From positions 1 to 64,000 of the forward strand of contig DASZCK010000066.1 in assembly GCA_035943195.1 (NCBI GenBank): a stretch of DNA of 64,000 nt. Reading direction: 5' to 3'. How positions within the stretch are numbered: the first letter of the stretch is position 1; every line of letters begins with the position of its first letter. The stretch is from DAIDKA01 sp035943195. GTDB taxonomy: Bacteria > Pseudomonadota > Gammaproteobacteria > Steroidobacterales > Steroidobacteraceae. The notes beneath the pieces were generated by a model that saw only the letters and a program-made list of their open reading frames with translations, was not told the DNA's origin and made no database searches. The position numbers and the translations under genes were made by a program. Below, in pieces: positions 17,206-26,002 of this stretch.

Positions 17206-17657
17206 GGCGCCGCTGCCTTGGGTGGCGCAGGCGGGCCACCGGGCTCAGGCTTGCCCAGTATGTGGCCGCCGCCATCGATGGCCGAAACGAGGCGTCCAGA
17301 GGAACTTCCGTCCCTGGAGGGGTTGATCACCATCGTAACCTTGTCACCCCGATTCACAGTGTGGGGCCGCCAACCGCCGCGGTAGCTGGCGAGCGGGGAG
17401 TTCATCTCCAGGCTCCATTCAACCGCGCCACTCGTGCCCGGCACCAGCAGCTGCACGAAGCAGTGGGGATTGCTCCACTGCAGCTCCTTCACCGTCCCGT
17501 GCAGTGTGACGGTCTTCATCATGTCGAAATTGGCGAAGGAGTGGTGCGCCGAGACGGACCAGCTGAGCAGCAATCCGGCCAAGGCCAATACGACGCAGGG
17601 CACTCTCCAGCATCTTTCGCAGGCGGTGCCGGACCGGCTGGCGGGCTGCGGTTTCAT
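17202..17657 (-). CDS. DUF6152 family secreted protein, copy 3
   Basis: The protein has 151 residues. The ATG at 17657 is preceded by ggagg 7 bases upstream. A signal segment (VPCVVLALAGLLLSWSVSAH) runs into AHHSFANFDMMKTVTLHGTV, then KELQWSNPHCFVQLLVPGTS, WSLEMNSPLASYRGGWRPHT and NRGDKVTMVINPSRDGSSSG. The C-terminal tail is longer and Gly/Pro/Ala-rich. The start overlaps the stop of a WTG-family relic (ATGA at 17654-17657), showing that two such operons once stood head to tail here. Confidence 0.88.
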   Translation of the reverse strand: MKPQPASRSGTACERCWRVPCVVLALAGLLLSWSVSAHHSFANFDMMKTVTLHGTVKELQWSNPHCFVQLLVPGTSGAVEWSLEMNSPLASYRGGWRPHTVNRGDKVTMVINPSRDGSSSGRLVSAIDGGGHILGKPEPGGPPAPPKAAAP

Positions 17658-17803
17658 CGATTCGCCTCCGGCGGCACAACCGTCTGCTGGCCGTTGACGG
17701 TCTGGTCATCGTCCATCGTCATATCGTTCTGCAGGAAGTTGACGTGGAACAATCGCACCTGCTTCGCGAAGTGTGGCTGGTCGCTCAAATCAGCCACGCA
17801 ATG
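17654..17803 (-). pseudogene. DWTGxWE-family relic (C-terminal remnant of a lost tandem copy)
   Basis: On the minus strand the frame reads ADLSDQPHFAKQVRLFHVNF then LQNDMTMDDDQTVNGQQTVV then PPEANR and stop. This is the family tail (compare ADLSEQAHFVERIR and DDLTIEDP in copy 4) with an in-frame deletion that joins TMDDD directly to QTVNG, removing the RPW...CEHDRNP block. No signal peptide or WTG motif remains. The stop codon overlaps the ATG of the DUF6152 gene at 17657 by the usual ATGA arrangement. Confidence 0.75.
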
Positions 17804-17877
17804 CCTCCGCCTGCGAATTCACCACCTGGAACATGCCGTGCTACCCTCTTGCCATCAAATAATGACGCGCTGCACAA

Positions 17878-18110
17878 GGACCTCATGATGAGCAAGGCCG
17901 ACAGTGCAACTCGCCTGCAACCGGATGAGAAATCATCATGGCTTCAATGCCACGCCGGCGGGTGAAATAGGGGTGAATTGAGGTGAAGGAAAGGTAAAGA
18001 TGCAATAGCGGACCTGTGAGTGACGACTTTCGTATGAACGGACAGTCGATGCTTGCTGCCGCAACGGACCCAGGCGGCTGTCGGATCGACTACGCGTTCA
18101 CGGCCGAGCT
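17878..18110 (+). pseudogene. Relic of regulator 5' end and divergent promoter region (lost copy 3 regulator)
   Basis: From 17907 the sequence aligns along about 190 bases with 21588-21745, the promoter and first codons of the regulator at 21664. Shared blocks include ccggatgagaaatcatcatg, the gtgaaatagggtgaa region and aaagtaaaga-like bases; the protein traces read GGCRIDY for GYRIDD. Immediately before it, 17878-17906 (atgatgagcaaggccgaca) matches the 5' part of the DUF6152 copy 4 gene at 21474-21495 on the opposite strand. So both sides of a divergent module are visible but truncated. The regulator frame is broken and lost after about 18110. Confidence 0.7.
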
Positions 18111-18155
18111 GTCTGTTGTCGCGGCGCTGACAAGAGCCATCCCCGACTCTGAATC

Positions 18156-18257
18156 GTGGGTTACTACACGTTTCTTGCCATGCAGCTCAACGCAGCTCAG
18201 TACCCAATCCCAAAGGAGCTCAAGAAGCTACCGACGTTGCTCGGATACGGCAGGTAA
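18156..18257 (+). pseudogene. Possible C-terminal relic of an unknown protein
   Basis: A short frame reads VGYYTFLAMQLNAAQYPIPK then ELKKLPTLLGYGR and stop. The composition looks like a real protein tail rather than random frame, but I do not recognise the family and no upstream body is present. It lies between the regulator relic and the tannase gene, so it may mark the edge of an old deletion. The remaining DNA to 18380 shows nothing else. Confidence 0.25.
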
Positions 18258-18379
18258 GGCGGCAATCGCCGCTCGCGACATCACCACAATCGGCCCGGTG
18301 CCTCAACAATGAGGTCACTCGTGCTTACGGCCCCTTTGGAGGAAAGATGTTCGATAGCGTCGGCAGGCCCAGACCTACT

Positions 18380-19972
18380 CTAAGGCAGCGTGCAAACAAA
18401 GCTCCCAGCAGAATTCTGGTCGCCATGACCCTTGTAGCGGGGATACGAGGGATACTCACAAACCGGGATCGTCCGAATGACTCCGTGAGTCGAAAAGCTG
18501 TAGACGAGCTGAGTCGGCGGCTTGCTATCCTCGACCCAATCGATGATCGCGCTCAGCCAGTCCACTTCTTCAAACCTCGCGCCGGCACCGTGTTGCGCGG
18601 CTGGAACAATGAATAGCCTTGCGTCTGCCCGCGGGTCGACCAGGCCTTTGGACTGGGCGAGCCTTGTCATCGCCGCGAAGTTACGCGCGTGGTCTTTAGG
18701 GGACAACAGATTGTCCGACGATACGTGCCAGGACAGCAGTTTCTTCCCTGACTCGACGTACGCTGCGATCGCGGCAAGATTGTGGCCCATGCCGCGTGCC
18801 AGTTGGCCCGCTCGGAGGCTCTGATAGTCACGGGCAGCGGTAAAAGTGGCTTGCTTTTGGGGCGTCAGCCAACTGGTGTCGCCCGTAGCCAAAAAGGCGT
18901 TGACGCCTCCGAGCATACCAAAAGCCCTGCTGATCGAACCGCCCGGGCCCGGCACGCCAAAGTCAGCCCACGAATATCCTGCATACAGTGTCGCACCATT
19001 CTGGGATATGAGAGGAGACAGAAGGTCCCGCAACGTCGCGACCTGGACCACAGACAGACACGCCGATGAATCCGTGTTTGCGCTTGATGAGGGGCATTTA
19101 AGCGTCGCCGGGTCAAACTTGCAGGCTATCGGACGTGCCATTACTCCATCCGCGATACCATCCTCGGCGTCGCACGCCTTCAACGCTGCCGAAAATGCCG
19201 CGCTGTACTGGGCCGGTCTCAACGCCGCGGCAGTGCCGGCTTTGCTGCCGAGATTGAGCCACATGGCGGTCTGCCCCGCCATATCCATCGTTTCGCAACC
19301 CGCTACGATGCCGTCGTATTCACCGGGCCAGCGCTCAGCGGCGATGTAGGCATTGCGCCCGCCGTTGGAGCATCCGTTGAAATAGGTGTAGTTCGGCACT
19401 TTGCCATAAAACTGCTTTGCCACTTGCTTGGCGAATATTATTGTCGTGCCGAGGGATCGATAGGCGTAGTCCTCGGCGGACGCTCTGCCGGATGCTGTCC
19501 CGCTGGCCCAAACAGCGGGCGCCGCCTCGGCCGACACATCGGCGCGGTTCCCACCGTTTGACGCTACGTAAATGGCTGCCTTTTGGCTGATCGCCGTGCT
19601 CACGTGAGCAATGCTGCCGTCGGCGGCGATGCTAACGCCCGCTGGCAGGTATCCGTCCAGACCCGCCCCGCCTTGATGCAGCAGGCGACCCGACCAGTTG
19701 TCCGGGACGTCTACCTCGATGTCAAGATACGGCGGCCGGGTAGCCAGGAGCCGACAGAATCCGACGGGAGTCTGAGCGCCACTTTCAAATCTGCGAGTGC
19801 TGCGGATGGTCACTTCTTCGAATGTCTGACCGTTCAGGCGATCGCAGATAGCCGTCAACTCTTGGACACTGCGCCCGTTTCCATCTTCGCGGTCAGCAGC
19901 CCGCGCTCCAGATGTTGCGAGCGCCCAAAGCAGAGCGACAAACGCCAACTGATAATAGCCACCGATGCGCAT
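18380..19972 (-). CDS. Tannase/feruloyl-esterase family hydrolase, secreted
   Basis: The protein has 530 residues from the ATG at 19972; an upstream start at 20005 is possible but the chosen one gives a clean signal peptide (YYQLAFVALLWALATSGARA). The family motif FNGCSNGGRNAYIAAERWPG holds the nucleophile Ser next to a Cys, and the calcium-binding loop CDAEDGIADGV follows. Late motifs SWHVSSDNLLSP and VPAAQHGAGARF supply the likely Asp and His of the triad. The early Cys (ICDRLNG) and the Cys beside the Ser likely form the typical disulfide. It should cleave esters of aromatic acids outside the cytoplasm. It stands alone between two regulator modules. Confidence 0.88.
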   Translation of the reverse strand: MRIGGYYQLAFVALLWALATSGARAADREDGNGRSVQELTAICDRLNGQTFEEVTIRSTRRFESGAQTPVGFCRLLATRPPYLDIEVDVPDNWSGRLLHQGGAGLDGYLPAGVSIAADGSIAHVSTAISQKAAIYVASNGGNRADVSAEAAPAVWASGTASGRASAEDYAYRSLGTTIIFAKQVAKQFYGKVPNYTYFNGCSNGGRNAYIAAERWPGEYDGIVAGCETMDMAGQTAMWLNLGSKAGTAAALRPAQYSAAFSAALKACDAEDGIADGVMARPIACKFDPATLKCPSSSANTDSSACLSVVQVATLRDLLSPLISQNGATLYAGYSWADFGVPGPGGSISRAFGMLGGVNAFLATGDTSWLTPQKQATFTAARDYQSLRAGQLARGMGHNLAAIAAYVESGKKLLSWHVSSDNLLSPKDHARNFAAMTRLAQSKGLVDPRADARLFIVPAAQHGAGARFEEVDWLSAIIDWVEDSKPPTQLVYSFSTHGVIRTIPVCEYPSYPRYKGHGDQNSAGSFVCTLP

Positions 19973-20274
19973 TTTATTTACTTCCCAAGATCTTGATGAA
20001 GACAAGGCTCAATGGACGAACCTACGTTTCAACAGCGACAGAGTGCTCCCGACGACCCGTTTGCAGGCCCCGCCGGGTCGGTGGATCGAGCCACAACAAA
20101 AATTGACGGGCCGTTGTTGTTCAGATCGCAATGGTCCCCGGGGCCGTACTGCCTCAAGCGCTCCGCAGGCCCGAAACGCATCACCAACGCCTTGAAGCGC
20201 AGGCCTAGAATTCGTATGCGGATGCGTCTGTGGCCTGAACCACCGGCGTATCGAGGGACTTCCAGGCGAGACTG
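19973..20274. other. Intergenic region, no gene seen
   Basis: This 302-base stretch lies upstream of the tannase gene and downstream of copy 4. Neither strand shows a supported frame, tRNA or clear hairpin with a T-run. It presumably holds the tannase promoter. Confidence 0.4.
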
Positions 20275-21147
20275 TCAGGGCGGTGCGATGGCAATTTTTC
20301 CGTTTACCACGATGTCGCGGTCATGTTCACAGCTGGAAAGGATCATCCGATCCACGCCGGCAGCTCGCTTGTAGTGCATTGAGATATGCCAGGGACGCGT
20401 AAACCGCTGCGGATCTTCGATCGTCAGATCGTCCTGCAGTGCATCGGTGCCGACCATGCGTATGCGCTCGACGAAGTGAGCCTGCTCGCTCAGGTCTGCA
20501 ACCAGCCCGGGAGACCGTATCAATACTGGGACGGTTGGACCGGGCGGGACAATCGGTCCAGGCTGTCGTTCGACGGTGTCGACAATCAGCGTCTCCCCCT
20601 CCCAATGTCCGACGGAGTCGCCTTCCGGGGTAGGCCACAGATCCGCTTTTTCCGGATGCGATCGCCCATCCGTATAGATATGTCGCACGTCCCCGCCATG
20701 AAACAAAAACAGGGTTTCTTCGGGTGTCACCAGCCATTGAAACGGTCCAATCGAGTCCATCGCGTCGGGGAATCCCGAACTCGTACACGTCTTCTCGGTA
20801 ACCGAGGACTTGCTGTGCCCCCTCGAATTCTTCAGCGTGGTCACAGCCATTTGATACTGCTGTTCCCACTCTGGATTGTAGGGTGGCTTGGCGGCAAGCT
20901 TAGTGAGCGCAAAGAAAATGTCTCCCCCTGGTTCATCGTCATACGCCGCTATGGCAGCGGCGGCGGAATCCGGCTTCAGTCCGGAAAAATCATGGGAGTT
21001 CAATGCCGCAGAGAGGTCGGTTTCCCAGAATCCCGTCCAATTCGGCAGCGCCGCAAAGGCGCGCACGCGCAATGCAGAACTCTGCTGGGCGTGTGCCAGA
21101 GAAACGGCCAGAGCCAAGGCCAGAGCGATCAACATGCTTCTCGTCAT
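20275..21147 (-). CDS. Secreted DWTGxWE-family protein, copy 4
   Basis: The protein has 290 residues. The start ATG at 21147 overlaps the DUF6152 stop. The signal peptide MTRSMLIALALALAVSLAHA precedes ALRVRAFAALPNWTGFWETD. The middle contains LAAKPPYNPEWEQQYQMAVT and CTSSGFPDAMDSIGPFQWLV. The core is TPEETLFLFHGGDVRHIYTD and GDSVGHWEGETLIVDTVERQ. The tail is DPQRFTRPWHISMHYKRAAG and CEHDRDIVVNGK. It is closest to copy 2 in layout. Function unknown; partner is the DUF6152 protein upstream in the operon. Confidence 0.87.
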   Translation of the reverse strand: MTRSMLIALALALAVSLAHAQQSSALRVRAFAALPNWTGFWETDLSAALNSHDFSGLKPDSAAAAIAAYDDEPGGDIFFALTKLAAKPPYNPEWEQQYQMAVTTLKNSRGHSKSSVTEKTCTSSGFPDAMDSIGPFQWLVTPEETLFLFHGGDVRHIYTDGRSHPEKADLWPTPEGDSVGHWEGETLIVDTVERQPGPIVPPGPTVPVLIRSPGLVADLSEQAHFVERIRMVGTDALQDDLTIEDPQRFTRPWHISMHYKRAAGVDRMILSSCEHDRDIVVNGKIAIAPP

Positions 21148-21539
21148 TGCGTCGCCTTCCGCGAAACGAGGCTCTCACCGCCTGAGCCCACCGCCGAGAC
21201 AAAACTCCCGCCGTTCGTCCCGTCCCTCGTCGGGTGAACGACCACCGTCACTTTGTCGCCGGGTCTAAATGTTCCGGGCCGCCAGCCGCCGCGATACACA
21301 TCGCCCGTGGAACTCATCTCTATGCTCCATTCGGCAGATGCGCTCGGGGCGGCCACGAGCAGCTGGATGTAGCAGTGCGGGTTGGACCATTGATACTGCT
21401 TTACCGTCCCCTGCAGCGTCACAGTTTTCGTGATATCGAACATCGCGTAGGAGTGGTGCGCCGCACAAGGGCTCATAATGAGCAAGGCCGACAATCCACT
21501 GAGCGAGCGGCGGCCGCCGATCCGGCCGAACGATGTCAT
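21144..21539 (-). CDS. DUF6152 family secreted protein, copy 4
   Basis: I chose the ATG at 21539 because it begins a standard signal peptide (MTSFGRIGGRRSLSGLSALL, then IMSPCAAHHS); longer starts to 21587 are possible. The body reads YAMFDITKTVTLQGTVKQYQ, WSNPHCYIQLLVAA, WSIEMSSTGDVYRGGWRPGT and PGDKVTVVVHPTRDG. It is the first gene of the copy 4 operon, divergent from the regulator at 21664 with 124 bases between starts. That intergenic region has a decayed duplicate at 17.88-18.1 kb. Confidence 0.85.
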   Translation of the reverse strand: MTSFGRIGGRRSLSGLSALLIMSPCAAHHSYAMFDITKTVTLQGTVKQYQWSNPHCYIQLLVAAPSASAEWSIEMSSTGDVYRGGWRPGTFRPGDKVTVVVHPTRDGTNGGSFVSAVGSGGESLVSRKATQ

Positions 21540-21663
21540 GAGCCACATGACTCCCGAGCACTCTGTGAGACTGCGCATCCTTGCCACTCGCCTGAAACCG
21601 GATGAGAAATCATCATGGCTTCGATGCCGCAGGCGGGGGTGATATCGGGGTGAAATAGGGTGA

Positions 21664-23715
21664 ATGAAAAGTAAAGATTCAGATGGGGACCTGACATTGA
21701 CGAGAATTGACGCCGGCGGGACGGATCCAAACGGCTATCGGATCGATGATCTACTGGTCGATGTCGGCGCACGTCTCGTTACTCGCGACGGCGAGGATCT
21801 CGGCATCGCCGGTCTGTCTTTCGATTTGCTGATTACGCTGGTGAGGGCGGCCCCCAACCTGGTATCGACCGACACCCTGATGGAGGAAGTCTGGTCTGGA
21901 GTCATTGTGGGGCCCGAGACGATAAAACAGCGGGTCAAGCTGCTGCGCCAGGGATTGGGAGATGATGCGGCCAAGCCGCGCTATATTGCCGGCTTGCGCG
22001 GGCACGGCTACCGCATGGTGGCCGACGTGGTACCCCTGGCGCACGCGACGCTGAATGCCGGCACGCCCTGCGAGCCTCCGCGTCCCGCGGCGGTGAGTCC
22101 CATGCGACGCTGGCGTCTAGTCGTCGCCGTACTTGCGCTCCTGATTGGTGCAACCATTCTGTGGACCCTGTGGCCGATGAGTACCGCGGGAACCCGCACG
22201 GTGCGACTGTCGCACCCGGTTATCGAATCGCCAGGCTCGATTGCGGTGATGCCTTTCGCCAATCTGACAGGCGAGCCAGGAAAGGATTACCTCGCCGATG
22301 GAATGGCTGACGAGCTGATCAATGCGTTGTCCGCGGTACCCGGGCTCAAAGTCCCCGCGCGCACTTCGTCATTTGCCTACAAGGGTCGTGAGACTGACGT
22401 TCGCCAGATTGCCCATGATCTGGGTGTGGCGACCATCCTCGAGGGCAGCGTGCGAAGTGCCGGCGACCGCATCCGCATCAGCGCCCGACTGGTCGATGCG
22501 AACAGCGGATTCCAGATCTGGACACAGACCTACGACCGGCAGTTCGCAGACCTGTTGAACTTGGAAGATGATCTCGCCGCCGAAATCCTGCAAGCCATGC
22601 GCGGCCATCTGAACGTCGGCCTGCCCATGGCGGCTGGGCGATCGCCGCCGACTCGTGACGTACAGGCGTACCAGCTTTATCTACAGGCGCATGCGGTTGC
22701 CCAGGGCGACGAATCAACTCAGCACGAAGCTGCTCGACTGGTCGATCAGGCGCTCGCCCGGGATCCAAATTTCGCACGTGCCATGGCTTATCGGGCGTTC
22801 TTGCAGACCAGCCTGGCACACCATGGGAGCGCGTCTGAGGATGCCCTCGCAGGCGCGGAGCACGATGCCAGGCGCGCGCTCACCCTGAGTCCTGGCCTGG
22901 CTGAGGCCTACGCTGCCCTCGGATCTATCCTTGGAATTCGCGGAAATTGGGCCGCGGCGGACATGACGTTCCGCGCCGGAGTGGCTGCGAATCCAACCGA
23001 TCCCTGGCTTCGTGACGATTACGCGGTAGCAATCCTGATGCAGACCGGGCGACTGCGGCAGGCGCTGACACAGACCCGGGAGTCCTACCGGCTTTCGCCC
23101 GCCAGCGGTTTTTCGATCGGCATGCTTTCGCTGGTCAACGCGTTGATGGGAGCAGACGCGGATGCGATTCGGTTCGGCGATCTGAGCGGCAAGCTGGGTG
23201 GCCACGGACCGTCGGATTGGGGCATTGTTTTCGTCGACACACGTGCCGTCGCCGGCAGCGGGCGGCATGAAGAGGCGGCCGCGCGTGCGGCGCAAATGCT
23301 TGCTCCGCCCCTGCGACGCGGCGGTGAGCCCGCAATAAGAGCTTTCTATGCGGCGCTCGCCGATCCGACAAAGAGGCCCGCGGCGCTGAAGGCGCTCCAA
23401 GACTTTGTGCCAGCACTTCTCGCCGCGCACGACGCCGCCCAGACCAGGATCTTCGGCGTCGAGATGTTTACGATGCTGGACGCGCTCGATTCGGCGTATG
23501 AGCTGGCAATTCGATCTCTTTACGACGGATTGCGCACCGGGAGAATTGCGGACAGTCTGTATCCGGCGAATTTCTGGCTGCCCGAAATGCGCCCATTCCG
23601 CAAGGATCCACGTTTCCAGGCGCTGGTGACGCGGCTGAAGATGATCGACTACTGGAAACAGTACGGGGCTCCGGACGGCTGCGATCTGCAAGAAAGCAAG
23701 CTCGTATGCCGTTGA
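21664..23715 (+). CDS. CadC-like membrane-anchored transcriptional regulator with TolB-like and TPR domains, copy 4
   Basis: The protein has 683 residues. The winged helix spans about residues 20-125 (YRIDDLLVDVGARLVTRDGE, VWSGVIVGPETIKQRVKLLR, RGHGYRMVA). One membrane segment lies at about 155-172 (LVVAVLALLIGATILWTLWP). The periplasmic half has the TolB-like region (IAVMPFANLTGEPGKDYLAD, SFAYKGRETDVRQIAHDLGV, ILEGSVRSAGDRIRISARLV), TPR-like helices, and the common end RKDPRFQALVTRLKMIDYWK and PDGCDLQESKLVCR. It is divergent from the copy 4 operon. The very high identity of C-terminal blocks among paralogues suggests recent duplication or gene conversion. Confidence 0.88.
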   Translation: MKSKDSDGDLTLTRIDAGGTDPNGYRIDDLLVDVGARLVTRDGEDLGIAGLSFDLLITLVRAAPNLVSTDTLMEEVWSGVIVGPETIKQRVKLLRQGLGDDAAKPRYIAGLRGHGYRMVADVVPLAHATLNAGTPCEPPRPAAVSPMRRWRLVVAVLALLIGATILWTLWPMSTAGTRTVRLSHPVIESPGSIAVMPFANLTGEPGKDYLADGMADELINALSAVPGLKVPARTSSFAYKGRETDVRQIAHDLGVATILEGSVRSAGDRIRISARLVDANSGFQIWTQTYDRQFADLLNLEDDLAAEILQAMRGHLNVGLPMAAGRSPPTRDVQAYQLYLQAHAVAQGDESTQHEAARLVDQALARDPNFARAMAYRAFLQTSLAHHGSASEDALAGAEHDARRALTLSPGLAEAYAALGSILGIRGNWAAADMTFRAGVAANPTDPWLRDDYAVAILMQTGRLRQALTQTRESYRLSPASGFSIGMLSLVNALMGADADAIRFGDLSGKLGGHGPSDWGIVFVDTRAVAGSGRHEEAAARAAQMLAPPLRRGGEPAIRAFYAALADPTKRPAALKALQDFVPALLAAHDAAQTRIFGVEMFTMLDALDSAYELAIRSLYDGLRTGRIADSLYPANFWLPEMRPFRKDPRFQALVTRLKMIDYWKQYGAPDGCDLQESKLVCR

Positions 23716-23759
23716 AGCAGGTCATGGCCGCCGACGCATTGTGACCGAAGGCATTGACG

Positions 23760-24197
23760 GTCCGCCGCGCTTACGCGGCTAGTTCAGTCAGTACGCCTCG
23801 TGCAATGCAGACAATATCGCGCTTTAAACGCAAAGCGATCGATCACGATGAACGCGCCGCAAAGTTCGCAGTTGGCGAGCTACAGCTCCTCACCGGTGGT
23901 AAGCGCCAAGACCAGATAGACCAGATGTTCGAAGCTGATCCGCGGTTCCGCAACCAACTCGCGGTAGACCTCGAAGGCCTGACACAAGAGCTCACCGCGT
24001 GAAAGATTGGCCAGCGCCTGTCGGTTGATCGGCGTCCCCGCGTGTGGCAGCGCGCCGAGCAGGCTGCACACGCCGGCAAGGAGTGAGCTTTCCTCCTGGA
24101 GTTTGGGCGAGCGCGTGAAGAAGGCGCGCTGCTGCCGAGATTTGCCGCGCGGTCGCGATACGGCAAAGCCGGCCTCTTTCATATACTCGCGGTACAT
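23760..24197 (-). pseudogene. FlhC-like relic E (in-frame TAG, N-terminally truncated)
   Basis: On the minus strand the frame opens MYREYMKEAGFAVSRPRGKS and runs to LALTTGEEL, where a TAG stop interrupts it. Beyond the stop the same frame continues LANCELCGAFIVIDRFAF and CLHC, so the zinc cysteines are still present but would not be translated. The first about 45 residues of the intact gene are missing. The upstream block tctgttcagattgcaggcaa and tttaacagttagataag matches relics A and B. Confidence 0.75.
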
Positions 24198-24322
24198 CTT
24201 GGTATTCTGTTCAGATTGCAGGCAATTTAACAGTTAGATAAGCTATGTGCGCTCGGTAACCGCTGCTTACTTGGCGAGCCCGCTTCCGAGACGTTTCACA
24301 GTGCGTCCGGGGGACTTTGGCA

Positions 24323-25234
24323 CTACTTGTCGGGTAATCGCCGATTTCCGAGCTTGGAATTGGCCTTGATCGCCAAATTTATCGTATCAATAAATGCATT
24401 GTCGTCGCGAGCGCCATCGAGAGCCGCGCGGTATTCGATTGATAAAAGAGCCCCGCGAGCAGATAAGAAGTCCGTCGCGTTGATCAAAGCACCAATCAAC
24501 GTCTGGAGTTCGGCCAACTCGGAAGGCTCTAACTGGGCAAGGTCGGGCACGCGACCGATCTCGACGAATGCGAAGCCATTGGAAAACTGATCAAACCGAA
24601 GATTGAAGGCGTTGAGCGCCGCCATGGCATCGTTCAATTTGATGACCGCATTTGCGAGATAGCCACCCTGGGATTCAATTCGGTTGTAGATGCGGATTCG
24701 GTCGGCTGGCAGTAGTGCCACGGTGCCGTTTTCCTTGGCGGCCTCATATGGCGCCAGCCCTGGAATGTTGAGGAAAATTACGGAGCGCGGATCGCCTGCG
24801 GCCGGGGCTGCTGGTGCCAAACGCCCTTGCCGCTTCGCGACAACTGCTTTTTGCAGGTCGACCAAATAACTTCGGAAACCGTTTAGATTTGCCGAGTTAG
24901 TCGAGCCTAACTGCAAATTCTTCTCGAACACATCATGCATCTGCACTTCGAGTTCAAGTCTCTGGTGACGATGGTGAACGAACTCGACTGTCTGCTCAAG
25001 GGCAACGGCAATGATGAGGCCGACTACAATGGTGGCGATATGTATGAAAAAGTCCATCCAGCTATGGATGGCTTTATGGGGTGCATGGGCTTCGAGCATC
25101 AGTGCAGGCTCCTGTGCTTTGGAGAGGATTGTGTTGCCTTCGATAGACCTATTTGTATCGCCAAAAGGATCTTGGGTGTTTGCCTCCTTGCCGATGCAAT
25201 TCGACTGTTGCCCTGCTGCGATGTCTTCTGCCAT
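24323..25234 (-). CDS. Conserved single-span membrane protein of unknown function
   Basis: The protein has 303 residues from the ATG at 25234 (gggag upstream). An alternative start at 25099 (MLEAHAPHKAIHSW), with aggag 9 bases before it, looks more like related proteins. One membrane segment follows a His-rich amphipathic region: WMDFFIHIATIVVGLIIAVA, then LEQTVEFVHHRHQRLELEVQ. The rest is mostly helical and predicted outside the membrane. The pattern PHxxIHxWxDFFIHIATI is familiar from unannotated proteins of many proteobacteria, but no function is known to me. It stands alone between FlhC-like relic E and the copy 5 operon. Confidence 0.7.
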   Translation of the reverse strand: MAEDIAAGQQSNCIGKEANTQDPFGDTNRSIEGNTILSKAQEPALMLEAHAPHKAIHSWMDFFIHIATIVVGLIIAVALEQTVEFVHHRHQRLELEVQMHDVFEKNLQLGSTNSANLNGFRSYLVDLQKAVVAKRQGRLAPAAPAAGDPRSVIFLNIPGLAPYEAAKENGTVALLPADRIRIYNRIESQGGYLANAVIKLNDAMAALNAFNLRFDQFSNGFAFVEIGRVPDLAQLEPSELAELQTLIGALINATDFLSARGALLSIEYRAALDGARDDNAFIDTINLAIKANSKLGNRRLPDK

Positions 25235-25621
25235 GACTGCTCCCCGATCAGATCAGTGCGCATGGTACGTTAAGTTGTTATCACCTCGAACAATCGGATT
25301 CGAGCGCGCAAGTTGATCAGACCACTGGCTGCTCGAAGGAATTCCATTTCCAATGCCCGAGGGCGCGTTATTGGTCGGCGGCATCCGTATTATCACTTGG
25401 TCTAGCGAATCGCCTGGCTTCGTCAGCTCGACGGCGCCGGCTGTACACCGCTTATCTCGCACGTGTAGCATTGGTAGCGACCACGGAACTGACGGCAGTG
25501 GCCGTGTGTTTGATTCGCGGTGGGGGCTTGTCGCACTCCAGTTGATCGGGCGTTGAACGCAATCCTGTCCGTGTCCGGTAGCCAGAAACAGTGGAACGTA
25601 TTGCCGACAAGGAAGCGTCTG
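25235..25621. other. Divergent intergenic region, no gene seen
   Basis: This region separates the minus-strand membrane protein (24323-25234) from the plus-strand copy 5 operon. No winged-helix regulator fragment is visible here, unlike beside copies 1, 2 and 4. Short frames lack ribosome sites. Confidence 0.4.
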
Positions 25622-26002
25622 GTGAAATTGCCTGCAGGAATCCCAATGGCATGCGCTGCTCTGCTATTCGCGAGCGCTGCGCTTGCTCACCACTCATTCG
25701 CCATGTTCAACATGGACAAGCCCATTACGCTCAACGGCACGGTGAGGCAGTTTCAGTGGACCAATCCACATTGTTTTCTGCAGTTGCTGGTGCCGGGTCC
25801 CGACAATGGGCAGCAGCCGGATGATTGGAGTATCGAGATGACCTCGCCTGGACAGCTTATTCGCGCCGGGTGGAAGCCGGGCACAATCAAGCCTGGAGAT
25901 AAGCTCACCGTCGTTATATTTCCGCTTCGCGACGGCGGGAAAGGTGGCTCCTATGCGTCGGCGACTGGACCCAACGGCAAGATAGGCGGACACCAGAAAT
26001 GA
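25622..26002 (+). CDS. DUF6152 family secreted protein, copy 5
   Basis: The protein has 126 residues from a GTG at 25622 that has aggaag 6 bases upstream; a longer frame to 25520 lacks this. The signal peptide MKLPAGIPMACAALLFASAA is followed by LAHHSFAMFNMDKPITLNGT, then VRQFQWTNPHCFLQLLVPGP, WSIEMTSPGQLIRAGWKPGT and PGDKLTVVIFPLRDGGKGG. It heads the only complete plus-strand copy of the operon. No regulator gene is beside it, so control must come from another locus or from one of the paralogous regulators. Confidence 0.88.
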   Translation: MKLPAGIPMACAALLFASAALAHHSFAMFNMDKPITLNGTVRQFQWTNPHCFLQLLVPGPDNGQQPDDWSIEMTSPGQLIRAGWKPGTIKPGDKLTVVIFPLRDGGKGGSYASATGPNGKIGGHQK

